Positions 27,057 to 35,246 of a stretch of 64,000 nt of DNA are shown here, piece by piece. Each line of letters starts with the position of its first letter. Position 1 is the stretch's first letter. The translations under genes and the position numbers were made by a program. The stretch is from Neotabrizicola shimadae (GTDB taxonomy: Bacteria; Pseudomonadota; Alphaproteobacteria; Rhodobacterales; Rhodobacteraceae): positions 3,576,001 to 3,640,000 of the forward strand of contig NZ_CP069370.1 in the NCBI RefSeq assembly GCF_019623905.1, written 5' to 3'. The notes beneath the pieces are model-generated. The model had not been told where the DNA came from, did no database searches, and was given only the letters and a program-made list of their open reading frames with translations.

Positions 27057-28294
27057 TCCAGCCGGGCCATGAAGAACCCGTCCATCCCCCCCCGGTCGGC
27101 CCAGTAGTCCGGCCTCAGCCTCAGTCCCCCGTCCCCGGTCCACCAGCCCGGCTCGACCCCGGCCAGATCAACCCACCCGACCCGCAGCCCCGGATGGCGG
27201 GCCAGCGCCGCCCCCAGCTGCCCCTCCCCCTCCTCCGGCAGGACCGAGCAGGTACAGAACACCAGCCGCCCCCCCGGCCTCAGCCACCCCAGGCACCGGT
27301 CGATCAGCCGGGCCTGAAGCGCCACCAGCCCCGCCACCTCCGACCCGTCCTTCACGAAGGGCAGGTCCGGGTGCCGCCGGATCGTCCCGGTGGCCGAACA
27401 GGGGGCATCCAGCAGGATCGCATCGAAGGGGCCGTCCGGCGCCCAGTCCAGGGCATCGGCCACCACCACCCGGGCCGTCAGCCCCGTGCGCGCCAGGTTC
27501 TCCCCCACCCGCTCCATCCGTGCGGCCGACACATCCAGAGCCGTGACCTCCGCCCCGGCATCGGCCAGCTGCAGGGTCTTGCCCCCCGGCGCCGCGCAGG
27601 CGTCCAGCACCCGCTCCCCCGGCCGGGGCGCCAGCAGCCGCACCGCCAGAGCGGCCGCCGCGTCCTGGACCCACCATTGCCCGGCTTCATACCCCGGCAG
27701 GGCCGAGAGCTGCCCGGCCTCCCGCAGCCGCAGGCTGCCGGACGGCAGGGCATCGCCCTCGGGCGTGGCGGTCGCGCCGGCCCGCAGGGTCAGGTCCACC
27801 GGCGGCTCGCCGGCCTGCACCGCCTCCATCCCCGCCACCGCCTCGCGGCCCCAGGCGTGGACCAGGGGCTGGCGCAGCCAGCGGGGGAGCTTCTGGACCG
27901 GCTGACCCGCCAAAGGGTCGCCCTCCGGCAGCCCCCGAAGGACCGCGTTGACCAGCCCGGCGAGGTGGGCGGTCTTGCGGTCGGCGCGGGCCAGGTCCAC
28001 GGCCTCGTTGACCACCCCGTGGGGGGCGGCGCCGAGGGAGAGCTCGGTCAGGGCCAGCCGCAGGAGGGCCAGCACGGCGGGGGGCGGGGTCTTGCGGAGG
28101 CGGGGGGCCAGCACCCGGTCGCAGGGCTCGACCCGGCGGAGGGTGGCGCGGACCAGGCGGCCGGCGCGGGCGCGGTCGGGGGCTGCGAGGGGGGCGAGCA
28201 GGGCGGGCTCGGCCTCGGCCAGGGTCTGGCCGCCCTCCATCACCGCCCGGATCAGGGCCAGGGCCGCGCCCCGTGCCGTTGCCTTGCCTGCCAT
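27035..28294 (-). CDS. rsmB: RsmB-family 16S rRNA m5C methyltransferase
   Basis: A 419-residue protein. The N-terminal NusB-like RNA-binding domain (about 1-130) contains LALTELSLGAAPHGVVNEAV. The C-terminal SAM methyltransferase domain has VLDACAAPGGKTLQLAD and two catalytic-type cysteines, in DAPCSATGTIRRHPD and FCTCSVLPEE. Members make m5C967 in 16S rRNA. The last residues (EASELGR) are encoded by the palindrome of repeat copy A. The DNA is richer in runs of G and C than its neighbours. It diverges from the SDHAF4 gene, an arrangement seen in other alphaproteobacteria. Confidence 0.9.
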   Translation of the reverse strand: MAGKATARGAALALIRAVMEGGQTLAEAEPALLAPLAAPDRARAGRLVRATLRRVEPCDRVLAPRLRKTPPPAVLALLRLALTELSLGAAPHGVVNEAVDLARADRKTAHLAGLVNAVLRGLPEGDPLAGQPVQKLPRWLRQPLVHAWGREAVAGMEAVQAGEPPVDLTLRAGATATPEGDALPSGSLRLREAGQLSALPGYEAGQWWVQDAAAALAVRLLAPRPGERVLDACAAPGGKTLQLADAGAEVTALDVSAARMERVGENLARTGLTARVVVADALDWAPDGPFDAILLDAPCSATGTIRRHPDLPFVKDGSEVAGLVALQARLIDRCLGWLRPGGRLVFCTCSVLPEEGEGQLGAALARHPGLRVGWVDLAGVEPGWWTGDGGLRLRPDYWADRGGMDGFFMARLEASELGR

Positions 28295-28359
28295 CCTGTC
28301 ACCTTGTCCCTTGGTCCGGGAGGGGTATAACCCTCCTCAGGCCCGGACGGAAGGAAGCC

Positions 28360-28548
28360 ATGACCGACGAGACCCCCACCCCCCATCCCGATCTTCCCCC
28401 GGCGGCCCAGAGGGCGCTGGCCGAGGCTGAGGCCCGGAGGCGGGCGGCGGGGGAGGTGGTCCGGCCGGTGGAGCTGGGGGGGCGCAAGGGGCCGGAGCCG
28501 GTTCGTTACGGGGATTGGGAGAAGAAGGGCCTGGCCATCGACTTCTAG
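28360..28548 (+). CDS. DUF1674/SDHAF4-family protein
   Basis: A 62-residue protein ending in the conserved block GPEPVRYGDWEKKGLAIDF, the hallmark of DUF1674/SDHAF4. The mitochondrial homologue helps assemble succinate dehydrogenase by binding its flavinated subunit; the bacterial role is inferred by homology. The ATG at 28360 follows AAGGAAG. Arg codons here include AGG, and the DNA is very G-rich. The stop codon TAG abuts repeat copy B (its last G is shared). No sdh genes are adjacent. Confidence 0.85.
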   Translation: MTDETPTPHPDLPPAAQRALAEAEARRRAAGEVVRPVELGGRKGPEPVRYGDWEKKGLAIDF

Positions 28549-28634
28549 GCGTCCGAGCTCGGACGCCGAGTCGAGTCGTTTACAATCAATGAGTTACGAA
28601 ACCGCTTTAACTTGGACTTAAGACTTGTCCGAGG
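28548..28634 (+). repeat. 87-bp dispersed repeat, copy B
   Basis: It begins with the 20-bp perfect palindrome GGCGTCCGAGCTCGGACGCC at the SDHAF4 stop codon, continues with TACAATCAATGAGTTACG and the conserved AACCGCTTTAACTTGGACTT, and ends TTGTCCGAGG. It is inverted relative to copy A, so the two bracket the rsmB-SDHAF4 pair, and in the same orientation as copy C at 51255. Confidence 0.85.
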
Positions 28635-28680
28635 GATCGTGCGGAGCATGTGCCCCCTTTCGTCGCCGGGTTTGTCGGGG

Positions 28681-29430
28681 TCACGCGGCCGGTTTCGGGG
28701 TGCCGAAGACGCGGTCGTAGAGCGGTTGGGGCAGGAATTGCGCCAGGCGGAAGGCCCAGGCGAAGGGCGCAGGGAAGCTGAGGGCGAAGCGGCGGGTCTG
28801 CATATGGGCGAAGATCGCCTCGGCCGCGGCTTCGGGTTCCATGATCTGCGGCATGGAAAACTGGTTCAGGTCAGTCAGGCGGGTGCGCACGAAGCCGGGA
28901 TTCACCAGCTGCACCTTGACCCCGCTGCCGCGCAGATCGACGTGCAGCGTTTCGGCCAGCGACATGCAGCCGGCCTTGGATGCGCCATAGCCCACCGCGC
29001 CGGGCAGGCCGCGAAAGCCGGCCAGCGAGCCGGTGATCACGATATGTCCGGCATTGCGCGCCACCATGCCGGGCAGCACTGAACCCACGGTGCGGGCACA
29101 GCCGGTGAGGTTCACGTTGCACATCGCCTCGACCTTTGCCGCGTCCCAGTCCTGGGCGCGCATCGGCCAATAGACGCCGGCAAGGAAAACCATGCCGTCC
29201 ACCTGGCCAACCTCGGCTGCGGCGCGTTCCACATCGGCGCGGTCGGCGACGTCGCAGACCACGGCGCGGGCCGGGCGTGGCAGCCCTGCCGCCGCAGCGG
29301 CAAGCCGGTCAGGATCGCGGGCGGACAGCACAAGATCGCATCCGGCGCGGCTCATCCTTTGTGCCAGCGCAAGGCCAAGGCCATCGGACGCACCGACCAG
29401 CCACCAGCGCCGGCCGGTCCAATCCGTCAT
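28681..29430 (-). CDS. Short-chain dehydrogenase/reductase
   Basis: A 249-residue classical SDR. The cofactor loop is LVGASDGLGLALAQRM. The structural Asn region is VNLTGCARTVGS, the catalytic Ser is in ITGSLAGF, and Tyr-Lys are in YGASKAG. It oxidises or reduces an unknown alcohol or ketone with NAD(P)(H). It is the last gene of the five-gene sigma-E-type operon; its ATG overlaps the DUF3833 stop by 4 nt. A similar gene order exists as part of the RpoE regulon in Rhodobacter sphaeroides (from memory, RSP1087-RSP1091). Confidence 0.9.
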   Translation of the reverse strand: MTDWTGRRWWLVGASDGLGLALAQRMSRAGCDLVLSARDPDRLAAAAAGLPRPARAVVCDVADRADVERAAAEVGQVDGMVFLAGVYWPMRAQDWDAAKVEAMCNVNLTGCARTVGSVLPGMVARNAGHIVITGSLAGFRGLPGAVGYGASKAGCMSLAETLHVDLRGSGVKVQLVNPGFVRTRLTDLNQFSMPQIMEPEAAAEAIFAHMQTRRFALSFPAPFAWAFRLAQFLPQPLYDRVFGTPKPAA

Positions 29431-29984
29431 GCCGGCACCCGGCGCATGGTGGCGACCAGCTCGGCCACCTTGATGCCGAACTTGGTGAACTGGCTGCGGT
29501 TCATGATCGTGCCGTTGTCCATGAGATACATCCAGTCGGTCACGTCCAGGACATGTCCGCCGGCTTCGGGCGTGAGCCGGATGCGATAGCGCATCTGCAC
29601 GGCAGAGCCTTCGGCGCGGCCGGTGCCGGGGGCCACCAGATCGTCGGCCTCGGCCTGGATGCCGCCGTCATTGCCCAGGCGCAGACGCCATTCGCGGTTC
29701 TGCGTGGTGCCGGAATCGTAGCGGAAGGTTTCCATCAGGCGGCCGGAATTGCCCTGCCATTCGCCGTGCATGTCGGCCACGAAGCGCGAGACCACGCGCC
29801 CTGTGGGGCCGTAGATCACCCCTTCGCAGAGGATTGGCCCCGACAGGTGGGTGCGCGGATCGAAGCGCGGGCCGTTCGCATAGTCGGACGGCTTCTGAGC
29901 CCGAAATCCGGTGAAGCGCCGGGCAAGGGAGATGAGCGCGAGGCTGCCGAGCATACCGGCAAGGAGAAGGAAGGTATCGGTCAT
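29427..29984 (-). CDS. DUF3833 family protein
   Basis: A 185-residue protein. The N-terminal hydrophobic segment (LLLAGMLGSLALISLARRF) is probably an uncleaved anchor or signal. The soluble domain has GPILCEGVIYGPTGRVVSRFVADMHGEW, YDSGTTQNREWRLRLGNDG and the C-terminal DVTDWMYLMDNGTIMNRSQFTKFG. The fold is probably a lipocalin-like beta-barrel. Function unknown. ATG overlaps the MFS stop and TGA overlaps the SDR start, both by 4 nt. The ATG at 29984 was chosen over a long in-frame extension into the MFS gene. Confidence 0.85.
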   Translation of the reverse strand: MTDTFLLLAGMLGSLALISLARRFTGFRAQKPSDYANGPRFDPRTHLSGPILCEGVIYGPTGRVVSRFVADMHGEWQGNSGRLMETFRYDSGTTQNREWRLRLGNDGGIQAEADDLVAPGTGRAEGSAVQMRYRIRLTPEAGGHVLDVTDWMYLMDNGTIMNRSQFTKFGIKVAELVATMRRVPA

Positions 29985-31237
29985 GGCTGGTTCAACCGCG
30001 TTCTGGCCAGAAGGGCGATGGCAAGGGCTTTGAGCGCCAGCGGAAGGCCGGCGTAAAGCAGGGTGAGGAGGCTGAGGGCGGCGGGCGGGTTGGCGCCCGT
30101 GGGGGTGAAGCCCGCGAGTTGCAGGGCCGGCAGCAGGGTGACAGCGGCGAGCGCCAGCGACAGCTTGGACACGAAGGCCCAAAGGCCAAAGGCGGCGGCC
30201 TCTCCCGGCCCGAGGGCCGCGAGCCGGCGGGCGAAGATGGCGGGCAGGAGCGTGGTATCGGCGCCGAGTGCCGCGCCAGAGGCGGCGGAGATTACCGCGA
30301 AGGCCAGCACGTCGCCCGGCCCGAGCGTGAGCGCGAAGGCGAAGGAGATGATCGCCAGCACCATGCCGGCCATGAGCGTTGCCTTTTGCCCGAAGCGTGA
30401 GGCCAGGCGGAACCACAGCGGTACCGAGACGGCGGCGGCCAGGAAAAAGGCCAGCAAGAGCGGGCCGGCGGCATCCGGCGCCTGGAGCCGTTCGCCTACG
30501 AAGAACAGGAACAGCGTCGAGGTCACGGCCACCGGGGCGGCGTTCAGCAGCGCCAGGATCAGAAGCCGCCGCGCCAGGGGGTCGGCCAGCACCGGGCGGA
30601 AGAGCGCGAGGCCGGGCAGTGCGACCGCCGGGCCGGCCTGCCATTCGTGCCGCATGGCGAGGCCCGCGGCCAGCGTGGCGAGAACAAAGATCAGCGCGAA
30701 GACGGCAAAGGGTTCGGCGCTGATGGCGCCAAGGGCCAGGGGCGCGGTTGCGGCGAGGCAGACGCCCACCAGCGCCCCGCCTTCGCGCCAGGTGGCGAGG
30801 CGCAGGTGGCCCGAGGCCCCGAGCCCGACCGCGCGGGTGACGCCCTGGGCATAGAAGGCGATCGACAGGAAGGACCAGGCGGTGCAGAGCACCGTCATCA
30901 TCAGGGCGAACCACAGAAGCGGCGCAACCGGTGGCGTCACGGCAAACAGCCCCGCCATGCCGCCCGCCATGAGTGCCATTGCACCCCCGACCAGCGCGCC
31001 GCGGTGGCGGCGCTGCGCCTCGGCCAGCCAGCCAAGGGCGGGGTCCTGTACCACGTCGATGAAGCGGATGGCCCCGAGCACCGCACCCAGGGCGCCCAGG
31101 CCGATATGGTATGTTTCGGCATAGAAGGCGGGCGCGTGGATGTAGAGCGGCAGCCCCGCCGCCGCCAGCGTTGCGGCAAAGAGCGACCAGGGCCAAAGAC
31201 CCCGGGCCGGCGCGGCGCTGGCGAGGGCGGCTGTCAC
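29981..31237 (-). CDS. MFS transporter (GPH sugar:cation symporter-like)
   Basis: A 418-residue membrane protein with about 12 helices. The N-terminal RFIDVVQDPALGWLAE resembles the Asp-containing motif of glycoside-pentoside-hexuronide symporters, with charged loops HRRGALVG and TWREGGALVGV. The GTG at 31237 overlaps the DUF1365 stop as GTGA; longer in-frame starts run into that gene. The substrate is unknown. In this operon it may move a lipid-like or oxidised product rather than a sugar, but that is inference. Confidence 0.85.
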   Translation of the reverse strand: MTAALASAAPARGLWPWSLFAATLAAAGLPLYIHAPAFYAETYHIGLGALGAVLGAIRFIDVVQDPALGWLAEAQRRHRGALVGGAMALMAGGMAGLFAVTPPVAPLLWFALMMTVLCTAWSFLSIAFYAQGVTRAVGLGASGHLRLATWREGGALVGVCLAATAPLALGAISAEPFAVFALIFVLATLAAGLAMRHEWQAGPAVALPGLALFRPVLADPLARRLLILALLNAAPVAVTSTLFLFFVGERLQAPDAAGPLLLAFFLAAAVSVPLWFRLASRFGQKATLMAGMVLAIISFAFALTLGPGDVLAFAVISAASGAALGADTTLLPAIFARRLAALGPGEAAAFGLWAFVSKLSLALAAVTLLPALQLAGFTPTGANPPAALSLLTLLYAGLPLALKALAIALLARTRLNQP

Positions 31238-31986
31238 CGGCTGACCTCTTCGGTGGGGGGAACAGGCCGGGCGCGGAAGGGCACGCCCTTCCACCACAGC
31301 TTCAGCGCCTGCCAGTGGATCAGCGCCAGCACGCGCCGCGACCCAAGCGGGCGGCGCAGCGAAGCGGCGAGGATGCCCAACGTGGTGAGCGGGCGGCGCG
31401 GACCGATCAGGTTGGTGGATAGCCCGCCGTGGGGCAGCGTCAGGTCGATCCAGATGCCGATGCGGTCGGGGCGGATGTCGAAGCGGAAGCGGTAGCTGCC
31501 CTCGATGGGCTGGAAGGGCGAGACGTGGAAGATCTTCGTCGCCGTCAGCCGGTCTTCGGGGGTGATCGGGCCGTGATCTTCGCGCGCGCACAGGTAGGAA
31601 TGGCGGTCGCCGTAGGTGTTGGTCACCTCGGCGATGACGGCGGTGAGGCGGTCTTCGGCGTCGAAGGCCAGCCAGAAGCTGACCGGGTTGAAGACATGAC
31701 CCAGGATGCGCGGCTGTGCCAGGAGCAGAAGCTTGGCTGGGGCGGGCAGGTGATGGGCGGCCAGCACCTCGCGCGCCCAGGGGGCGCCGCGGCCCTGGCC
31801 GGGCGGTCCGCCGTGATCGCGCGCGTGGAGCGCCATCAGGTTGGTGCGGTTCAGCGAGAAGAGGGCCGGGCCGCGCGCGGTTTCGGGGTCGAGCAGGACA
31901 TAGTCGACCGAGTAGCGGAAGGCGTTTTGCACCGCGCCCTTGCGCCCGTGGAAGGTTTCGCCCGCGATATGGTCGATGCCGGTCAT
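31234..31986 (-). CDS. DUF1365 family protein
   Basis: A 250-residue cytosolic protein. The family signature is the opening GETFHGRKGAVQNAFRYSVDYVLLDPE, then ILGHVFNPVSFWLAF, and KIFHVSPFQPIEGSYRF in the second half. DUF1365 genes nearly always accompany the amine-oxidase-like gene found upstream here, often with a cyclopropane-fatty-acid synthase gene, which suggests fatty-acid modification. No synthase gene lies in this window. The ATG overlaps the flavoprotein stop by 4 nt. Confidence 0.88.
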   Translation of the reverse strand: MTGIDHIAGETFHGRKGAVQNAFRYSVDYVLLDPETARGPALFSLNRTNLMALHARDHGGPPGQGRGAPWAREVLAAHHLPAPAKLLLLAQPRILGHVFNPVSFWLAFDAEDRLTAVIAEVTNTYGDRHSYLCAREDHGPITPEDRLTATKIFHVSPFQPIEGSYRFRFDIRPDRIGIWIDLTLPHGGLSTNLIGPRRPLTTLGILAASLRRPLGSRRVLALIHWQALKLWWKGVPFRARPVPPTEEVSR

Positions 31987-33278
31987 GCGGCGAGCGCCCC
32001 GTCGCGGCGGGCGGTCAGCGCGGTGGCGACATCGACGGCGCTGGCGAAGCCGTCCTCGTGGAAGCCATTCTTCATCCAGGCGCCGGTGAACCAGGTGCGG
32101 TTCTGCCCGTTGATGCGGGCGAGGTCCGTCTGGGCGGCGAGGGCAGCCCGGTCGAAGACCGGGTGGCGGAAGGTGGTGACGTCGTGGATCAGGTCCTCGC
32201 GGATCGGCTGGGTGCCGTTCAGCGTGACGAAGAGGGGATCGTCCTGCGGGATCGGCTGGAGCCGGTTCATCCAGTAGGTCAGGTCGATGCGGTCGGCGCG
32301 GGGGCCCTTGGGTTCGACATAATTCCAGCTGGACCAGACCTTGCGGCGGTGGGGCATGACCGAGGCATCGGCGTGCAGCACTGCCTGGTTGGGCTGGTAG
32401 CGGATGGCCGACAGGAGGCGCTGTTCGTCGGGCGTGGGGTCGGAGATGAGGCGCAAGGTGTCGTCGGAATGGGTGGCGAAGACCACCTCGTCGAAGAACT
32501 CCCACGTGCCGCCATGCGGGCGGACGAGGACGCCCCCCGGCTCGCGCCGGACACCGGCGACGGGGGCGCCGGGGCGCAGGTCGACGCCCTGGCGGGCGAG
32601 GCTGGATTGCAGGCGGCTGACGTATTCGGTGGAGCCGCCGCGGACGGTGTACCACTGGTGCTGGCCGTTGATGCCGAGGAGCCCGTGGTTGCGGAAGAAA
32701 CGGACGAGCGCCTGGGCGGGGAAGTCCATCATGCCGTCGCAAGGCGTGGACCAGATCGCGCCGGAGAAGGGGGCGAGGTAGTGGTCGCGGAACCAGTCGC
32801 CGGTGCCGAGGCGGGCGAGGAGGTCGCCCAGGCTGAGCGAGGGGTCCTGGGCCAGCGCCTCGGCCCTGGCGTTGAAGCGCAGGATGTCGCGCAGCATCGC
32901 GAGGAAGGCGGGGCGGGCCAGGTTGCGGCGTTGCGCGAAGAGGGTGTCGAGCGAGGACAGGGCATATTCCAGCGCGCCGCCCTGGATCGAGGCGCCGAAG
33001 CTCATGTCCGAGGGTGCGGTGGGCACGTCCAGCTCGGCGAAGAGGGCGGTGAGGCGGGGGTAGTTGACGTGATTGAAGACGATGAAGCCCGTGTCGACCG
33101 GCTGGTCGCCGCGCTTGCCCGCGATGATCGTGCGGGCATGGCCACCCAGGCGCGGCTCTGCCTCATAGAGGACGATCGAAGCGGAGGGAGCGAGGAGGTG
33201 CGCCGCAGCGAGGCCCGAGATGCCGCCGCCGATGATGGCGATGCGGCGCGGGGGGACGGAGAGGGGGTCGAAGGGCAT
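31983..33278 (-). CDS. FAD-dependent amine-oxidase-like protein (COG2907)
   Basis: A 431-residue flavoprotein. The Rossmann FAD loop is IAIIGGGISGLAAAHLL, with Glu at the end of strand 2 (YEAEPRLGGHA). DTGFIVFNHVNYPRL, GASIQGG and the C-terminal FTGAWMKNGFHEDGFASAV are typical of COG2907. The ATG at 33278 sits 23 bp past the candidate -10 box of a sigma-E promoter. It is the first gene of the five-gene operon. In R. sphaeroides related genes in the RpoE regulon have been linked to furan-fatty-acid formation; I am unsure which member does which step. Confidence 0.9.
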   Translation of the reverse strand: MPFDPLSVPPRRIAIIGGGISGLAAAHLLAPSASIVLYEAEPRLGGHARTIIAGKRGDQPVDTGFIVFNHVNYPRLTALFAELDVPTAPSDMSFGASIQGGALEYALSSLDTLFAQRRNLARPAFLAMLRDILRFNARAEALAQDPSLSLGDLLARLGTGDWFRDHYLAPFSGAIWSTPCDGMMDFPAQALVRFFRNHGLLGINGQHQWYTVRGGSTEYVSRLQSSLARQGVDLRPGAPVAGVRREPGGVLVRPHGGTWEFFDEVVFATHSDDTLRLISDPTPDEQRLLSAIRYQPNQAVLHADASVMPHRRKVWSSWNYVEPKGPRADRIDLTYWMNRLQPIPQDDPLFVTLNGTQPIREDLIHDVTTFRHPVFDRAALAAQTDLARINGQNRTWFTGAWMKNGFHEDGFASAVDVATALTARRDGALAA

Positions 33279-33300
33279 GGCGGCTCCAGTGGTTGCCTGA

Positions 33301-33330
33301 CTGCTACGCGGGGGGGAGGACGGCGGATCA
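33301..33330 (-). promoter_or_regulatory. Sigma-E-type promoter for the flavoprotein operon
   Basis: On the minus strand: -35 TGATCC (33330-33325), 18-bp spacer, -10 TAGCAG (33306-33301). This matches the R. sphaeroides RpoE pattern TGATCC-N18-TA. The operon's first ATG is 23 bp downstream. Confidence 0.7.
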
Positions 33331-33362
33331 GCCGCGGGGGGAAAAACTGTGACACAGCCGGG

Positions 33363-33392
33363 TGATCCGTTCGGCAATGCCCTGCGTAACCA
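33363..33392 (+). promoter_or_regulatory. Sigma-E-type promoter for rpoE-chrR
   Basis: -35 TGATCC (33363-33368), 18-bp spacer, -10 TAACCA (33387-33392). The layout is the same as for the divergent promoter 33 bp to the left, consistent with autoregulation. Confidence 0.75.
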
Positions 33393-33474
33393 TGACACCA
33401 TGCCGGAAACCGCCTTGCCTCTGACTGTTGGACAGACCATGCAGCACCCCTATTCTGGGGCGGGCGGAAGAGCC

Positions 33475-34035
33475 ATGTCGGGTGGGATGTTGGCAGGAAC
33501 GGAAGACAGCGATCCCTGGGCCGGGCTGGTCCTGCGTGTACGGGATGCACGCGACCGTGCGGCATTCGCCGCGTTGTTCGGGCATTTCGCCCCGAGGGTG
33601 AAAGCCTTCCTGATGAAGTCCGGCGCGGATGCCGCGCTGGCGGAAGAATGTGCGCAGGATGTCATGGTCACGCTGTGGCAGAAGGCGCATCTGTACGACC
33701 CAGCGCGCGCTTCGGTTGCGACATGGGTGTTCACGATTGCCCGGAACCGGCGGATCGACGCGCTGCGCCGGTCCCGGCGGCCCGAGCCGGAAGAATTGCC
33801 CTGGGGCCCGGAGCCCGAACCGGACCAGAGCGAAGCCTATGAGGCGCAGGAGGACTCGCGGCGGCTTGCCGCGGCGCTTGCGCAATTGCCCGAGAACCAG
33901 CGCGACCTGATCCAGCGGGCCTATTTCGGCGATCTCAGCCAGACCGAGATTGCCGCCGCCACCGGCCTGCCGCTTGGCACGATCAAGTCGCGAATACGCC
34001 TCGCGCTGGACCGCCTGCGCCGGCAGATGAGTTGA
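33475..34035 (+). CDS. rpoE: ECF sigma factor, RpoE of the ChrR type
   Basis: A 186-residue sigma factor. Region 2 is AFAALFGHFAPRVKAFLMKS to VATWVFTIARNRRIDALRR, and region 4 is LPENQRDLIQRAYFGDLSQTEIAAATGLPLGTIKSRI. The sequence closely resembles R. sphaeroides RpoE. The start at 33475 follows GGAAGAG; in-frame starts at 33349 or 33400 lie upstream of or right beside the promoter, so they are rejected. It is inhibited by ChrR, encoded 3 bp downstream, and in R. sphaeroides is released by singlet oxygen and organic hydroperoxides. Confidence 0.95.
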   Translation: MSGGMLAGTEDSDPWAGLVLRVRDARDRAAFAALFGHFAPRVKAFLMKSGADAALAEECAQDVMVTLWQKAHLYDPARASVATWVFTIARNRRIDALRRSRRPEPEELPWGPEPEPDQSEAYEAQEDSRRLAAALAQLPENQRDLIQRAYFGDLSQTEIAAATGLPLGTIKSRIRLALDRLRRQMS

Positions 34036-34038
34036 GAG

Positions 34039-34686
34039 ATGAGCATGACGATCCGCCACCACCTGTCTGATACCCTTCTGATGGCCTATGCGGCCGGCAG
34101 CCTGCCCGAAGCCTTTTCGCTTCTGGTGGCCACCCACATTTCGCTGTGCGACGAATGTCGCGCCGCCGCCCAGGCCTACGAGGCGGTTGGCGGTGCCGTG
34201 ATGGAGACGGGCGACGAAGCCCAACTGTCGCGCGGCAGTCTTGATGCGGTCCTCGCCCGGCTGGACGATACGCCCGCCGAACTGCGCCCTGCGCCGCGAC
34301 GCGCCGGCATCTTCCCCGCCCCGCTTGCCGAATATGTCGGCGGCGGAGCCGACCGTGTGAAGTGGCGCAGCGTCGGCATGGGCGTGCGCCAAGCGATCCT
34401 CGTGTCCGACCGCTCTGCCTCGGTTCGGCTCTTGCACATTCCTGCCGGCCAGGCGGTACCCGATCACGGCCACGGCGGCACCGAGCTGACGCTTGTGCTG
34501 CAAGGCGCGTTCCGCGACGAGACCGGGCTGTATGGGCCGGGCGATGTGGAAATGGCCGACGAGGCGCTGGAACACACGCCGATTGCCGAGCCGGGGCCCG
34601 ATTGCATTTGCCTGGCCGCGACCGATGCGCGCCTGCGGTTCAAGGGCCTGGTGCCCCGGCTGGCGCAACCGTTCCTGCGCATCTGA
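34039..34686 (+). CDS. chrR: Anti-sigma factor ChrR
   Basis: A 215-residue zinc anti-sigma factor. The N-terminal ZAS domain has a His near residue 7 and the His33-x3-Cys37-x2-Cys40 ligands in ATHISLCDECRA. The C-terminal cupin has His143, His145, Glu149 and His179 in VPDHGHGGTEL and EHT. These match the ligand set of the R. sphaeroides protein with a two-residue offset, so the cupin is likely to bind zinc. It holds RpoE inactive until singlet oxygen or a related signal triggers its degradation. Start ATG AGC ATG lies 3 bp after rpoE. Confidence 0.95.
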   Translation: MSMTIRHHLSDTLLMAYAAGSLPEAFSLLVATHISLCDECRAAAQAYEAVGGAVMETGDEAQLSRGSLDAVLARLDDTPAELRPAPRRAGIFPAPLAEYVGGGADRVKWRSVGMGVRQAILVSDRSASVRLLHIPAGQAVPDHGHGGTELTLVLQGAFRDETGLYGPGDVEMADEALEHTPIAEPGPDCICLAATDARLRFKGLVPRLAQPFLRI

Positions 34687-34697
34687 CGCAGCAGAGG

Positions 34698-34719
34698 GGA
34701 TGGGCAGGATTGCCCATCC
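34698..34719. terminator. Hairpin between convergent chrR and hutD-like genes
   Basis: GGATGGGCA and TGCCCATCC form a perfect 9-bp stem with a 4-nt loop in the 32-bp gap, touching the stop of the minus-strand gene. It could end transcription from both sides, though T-runs are weak. GGATGGGCA-type stems also occur as dispersed repeats in many proteobacteria. Confidence 0.6.
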
Positions 34720-35246
34720 TACGTTGCGGGCCCGGACAGACGCACGATCAGCGCCGAACCCGCGACATGCAGCGGCGCCGTGGTCAGGATGAGCTCTTGC
34801 TCTCCGATGGCTTGCCCATTGATCCGCGTGGGGTTCAGCGCAAAGGCCGCCAGAAGCCCGCCGCCTTCGATCCGCGCCTCGCCGACCACGACGGCTACAT
34901 CGGGGCGGGGCAGGGGGCGGGCCGTCATCACGTTGAAGTCCTGTGATGGCGCGGCAACCCCGACCGCCGAGATTTCAACGTCGCCGGGAAAGGCGACCGG
35001 CGCCATAGGCCGCGCCTTGAGCGCCAGCGCCGAGCCTTCCAGCCGGAAGCCGGGACCGGAGATCACCGTCAGGTTCCGCTCGATACCCGGAAAAAGCGAG
35101 AAGGGGCCATCTTCTGCCACGGTGGCCATGGACAGCCGCCAGATCAGCCCGTCCGGCCCATCGGCGCGGGCCAGTTCCACCGTGACGCCCCGGCCATTCG
35201 CCCAGGGCTGATGCCGGTAGTCGGCAGGGGTGAGGTGGCGGAACAT
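34719..35246 (-). CDS. HutD/Ves-family cupin protein
   Basis: A 175-residue protein of the HutD family. The N-terminus RHLTPADYRHQPWANGRGVTVELA and the segment WRLSMATVAEDGPFSLFPGIERNLTVISG are typical, in a double-stranded beta-helix. HutD genes often lie with histidine-degradation genes, but none is present here, so the role is open. The frame extends upstream to 35696, but the ATG at 35246 gives the family N-terminus. The 185 bp from here to mutL show no gene. Confidence 0.85.
   Translation of the reverse strand: MFRHLTPADYRHQPWANGRGVTVELARADGPDGLIWRLSMATVAEDGPFSLFPGIERNLTVISGPGFRLEGSALALKARPMAPVAFPGDVEISAVGVAAPSQDFNVMTARPLPRPDVAVVVGEARIEGGGLLAAFALNPTRINGQAIGEQELILTTAPLHVAGSALIVRLSGPAT

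Noticed and set aside
33349..33474. Upstream starts of rpoE (33349, 33400, 33439)
   Set aside because: The first lies upstream of the promoter -35 box and the others lack good ribosome sites or family similarity. The ATG at 33475 has GGAAGAG and matches the known protein.
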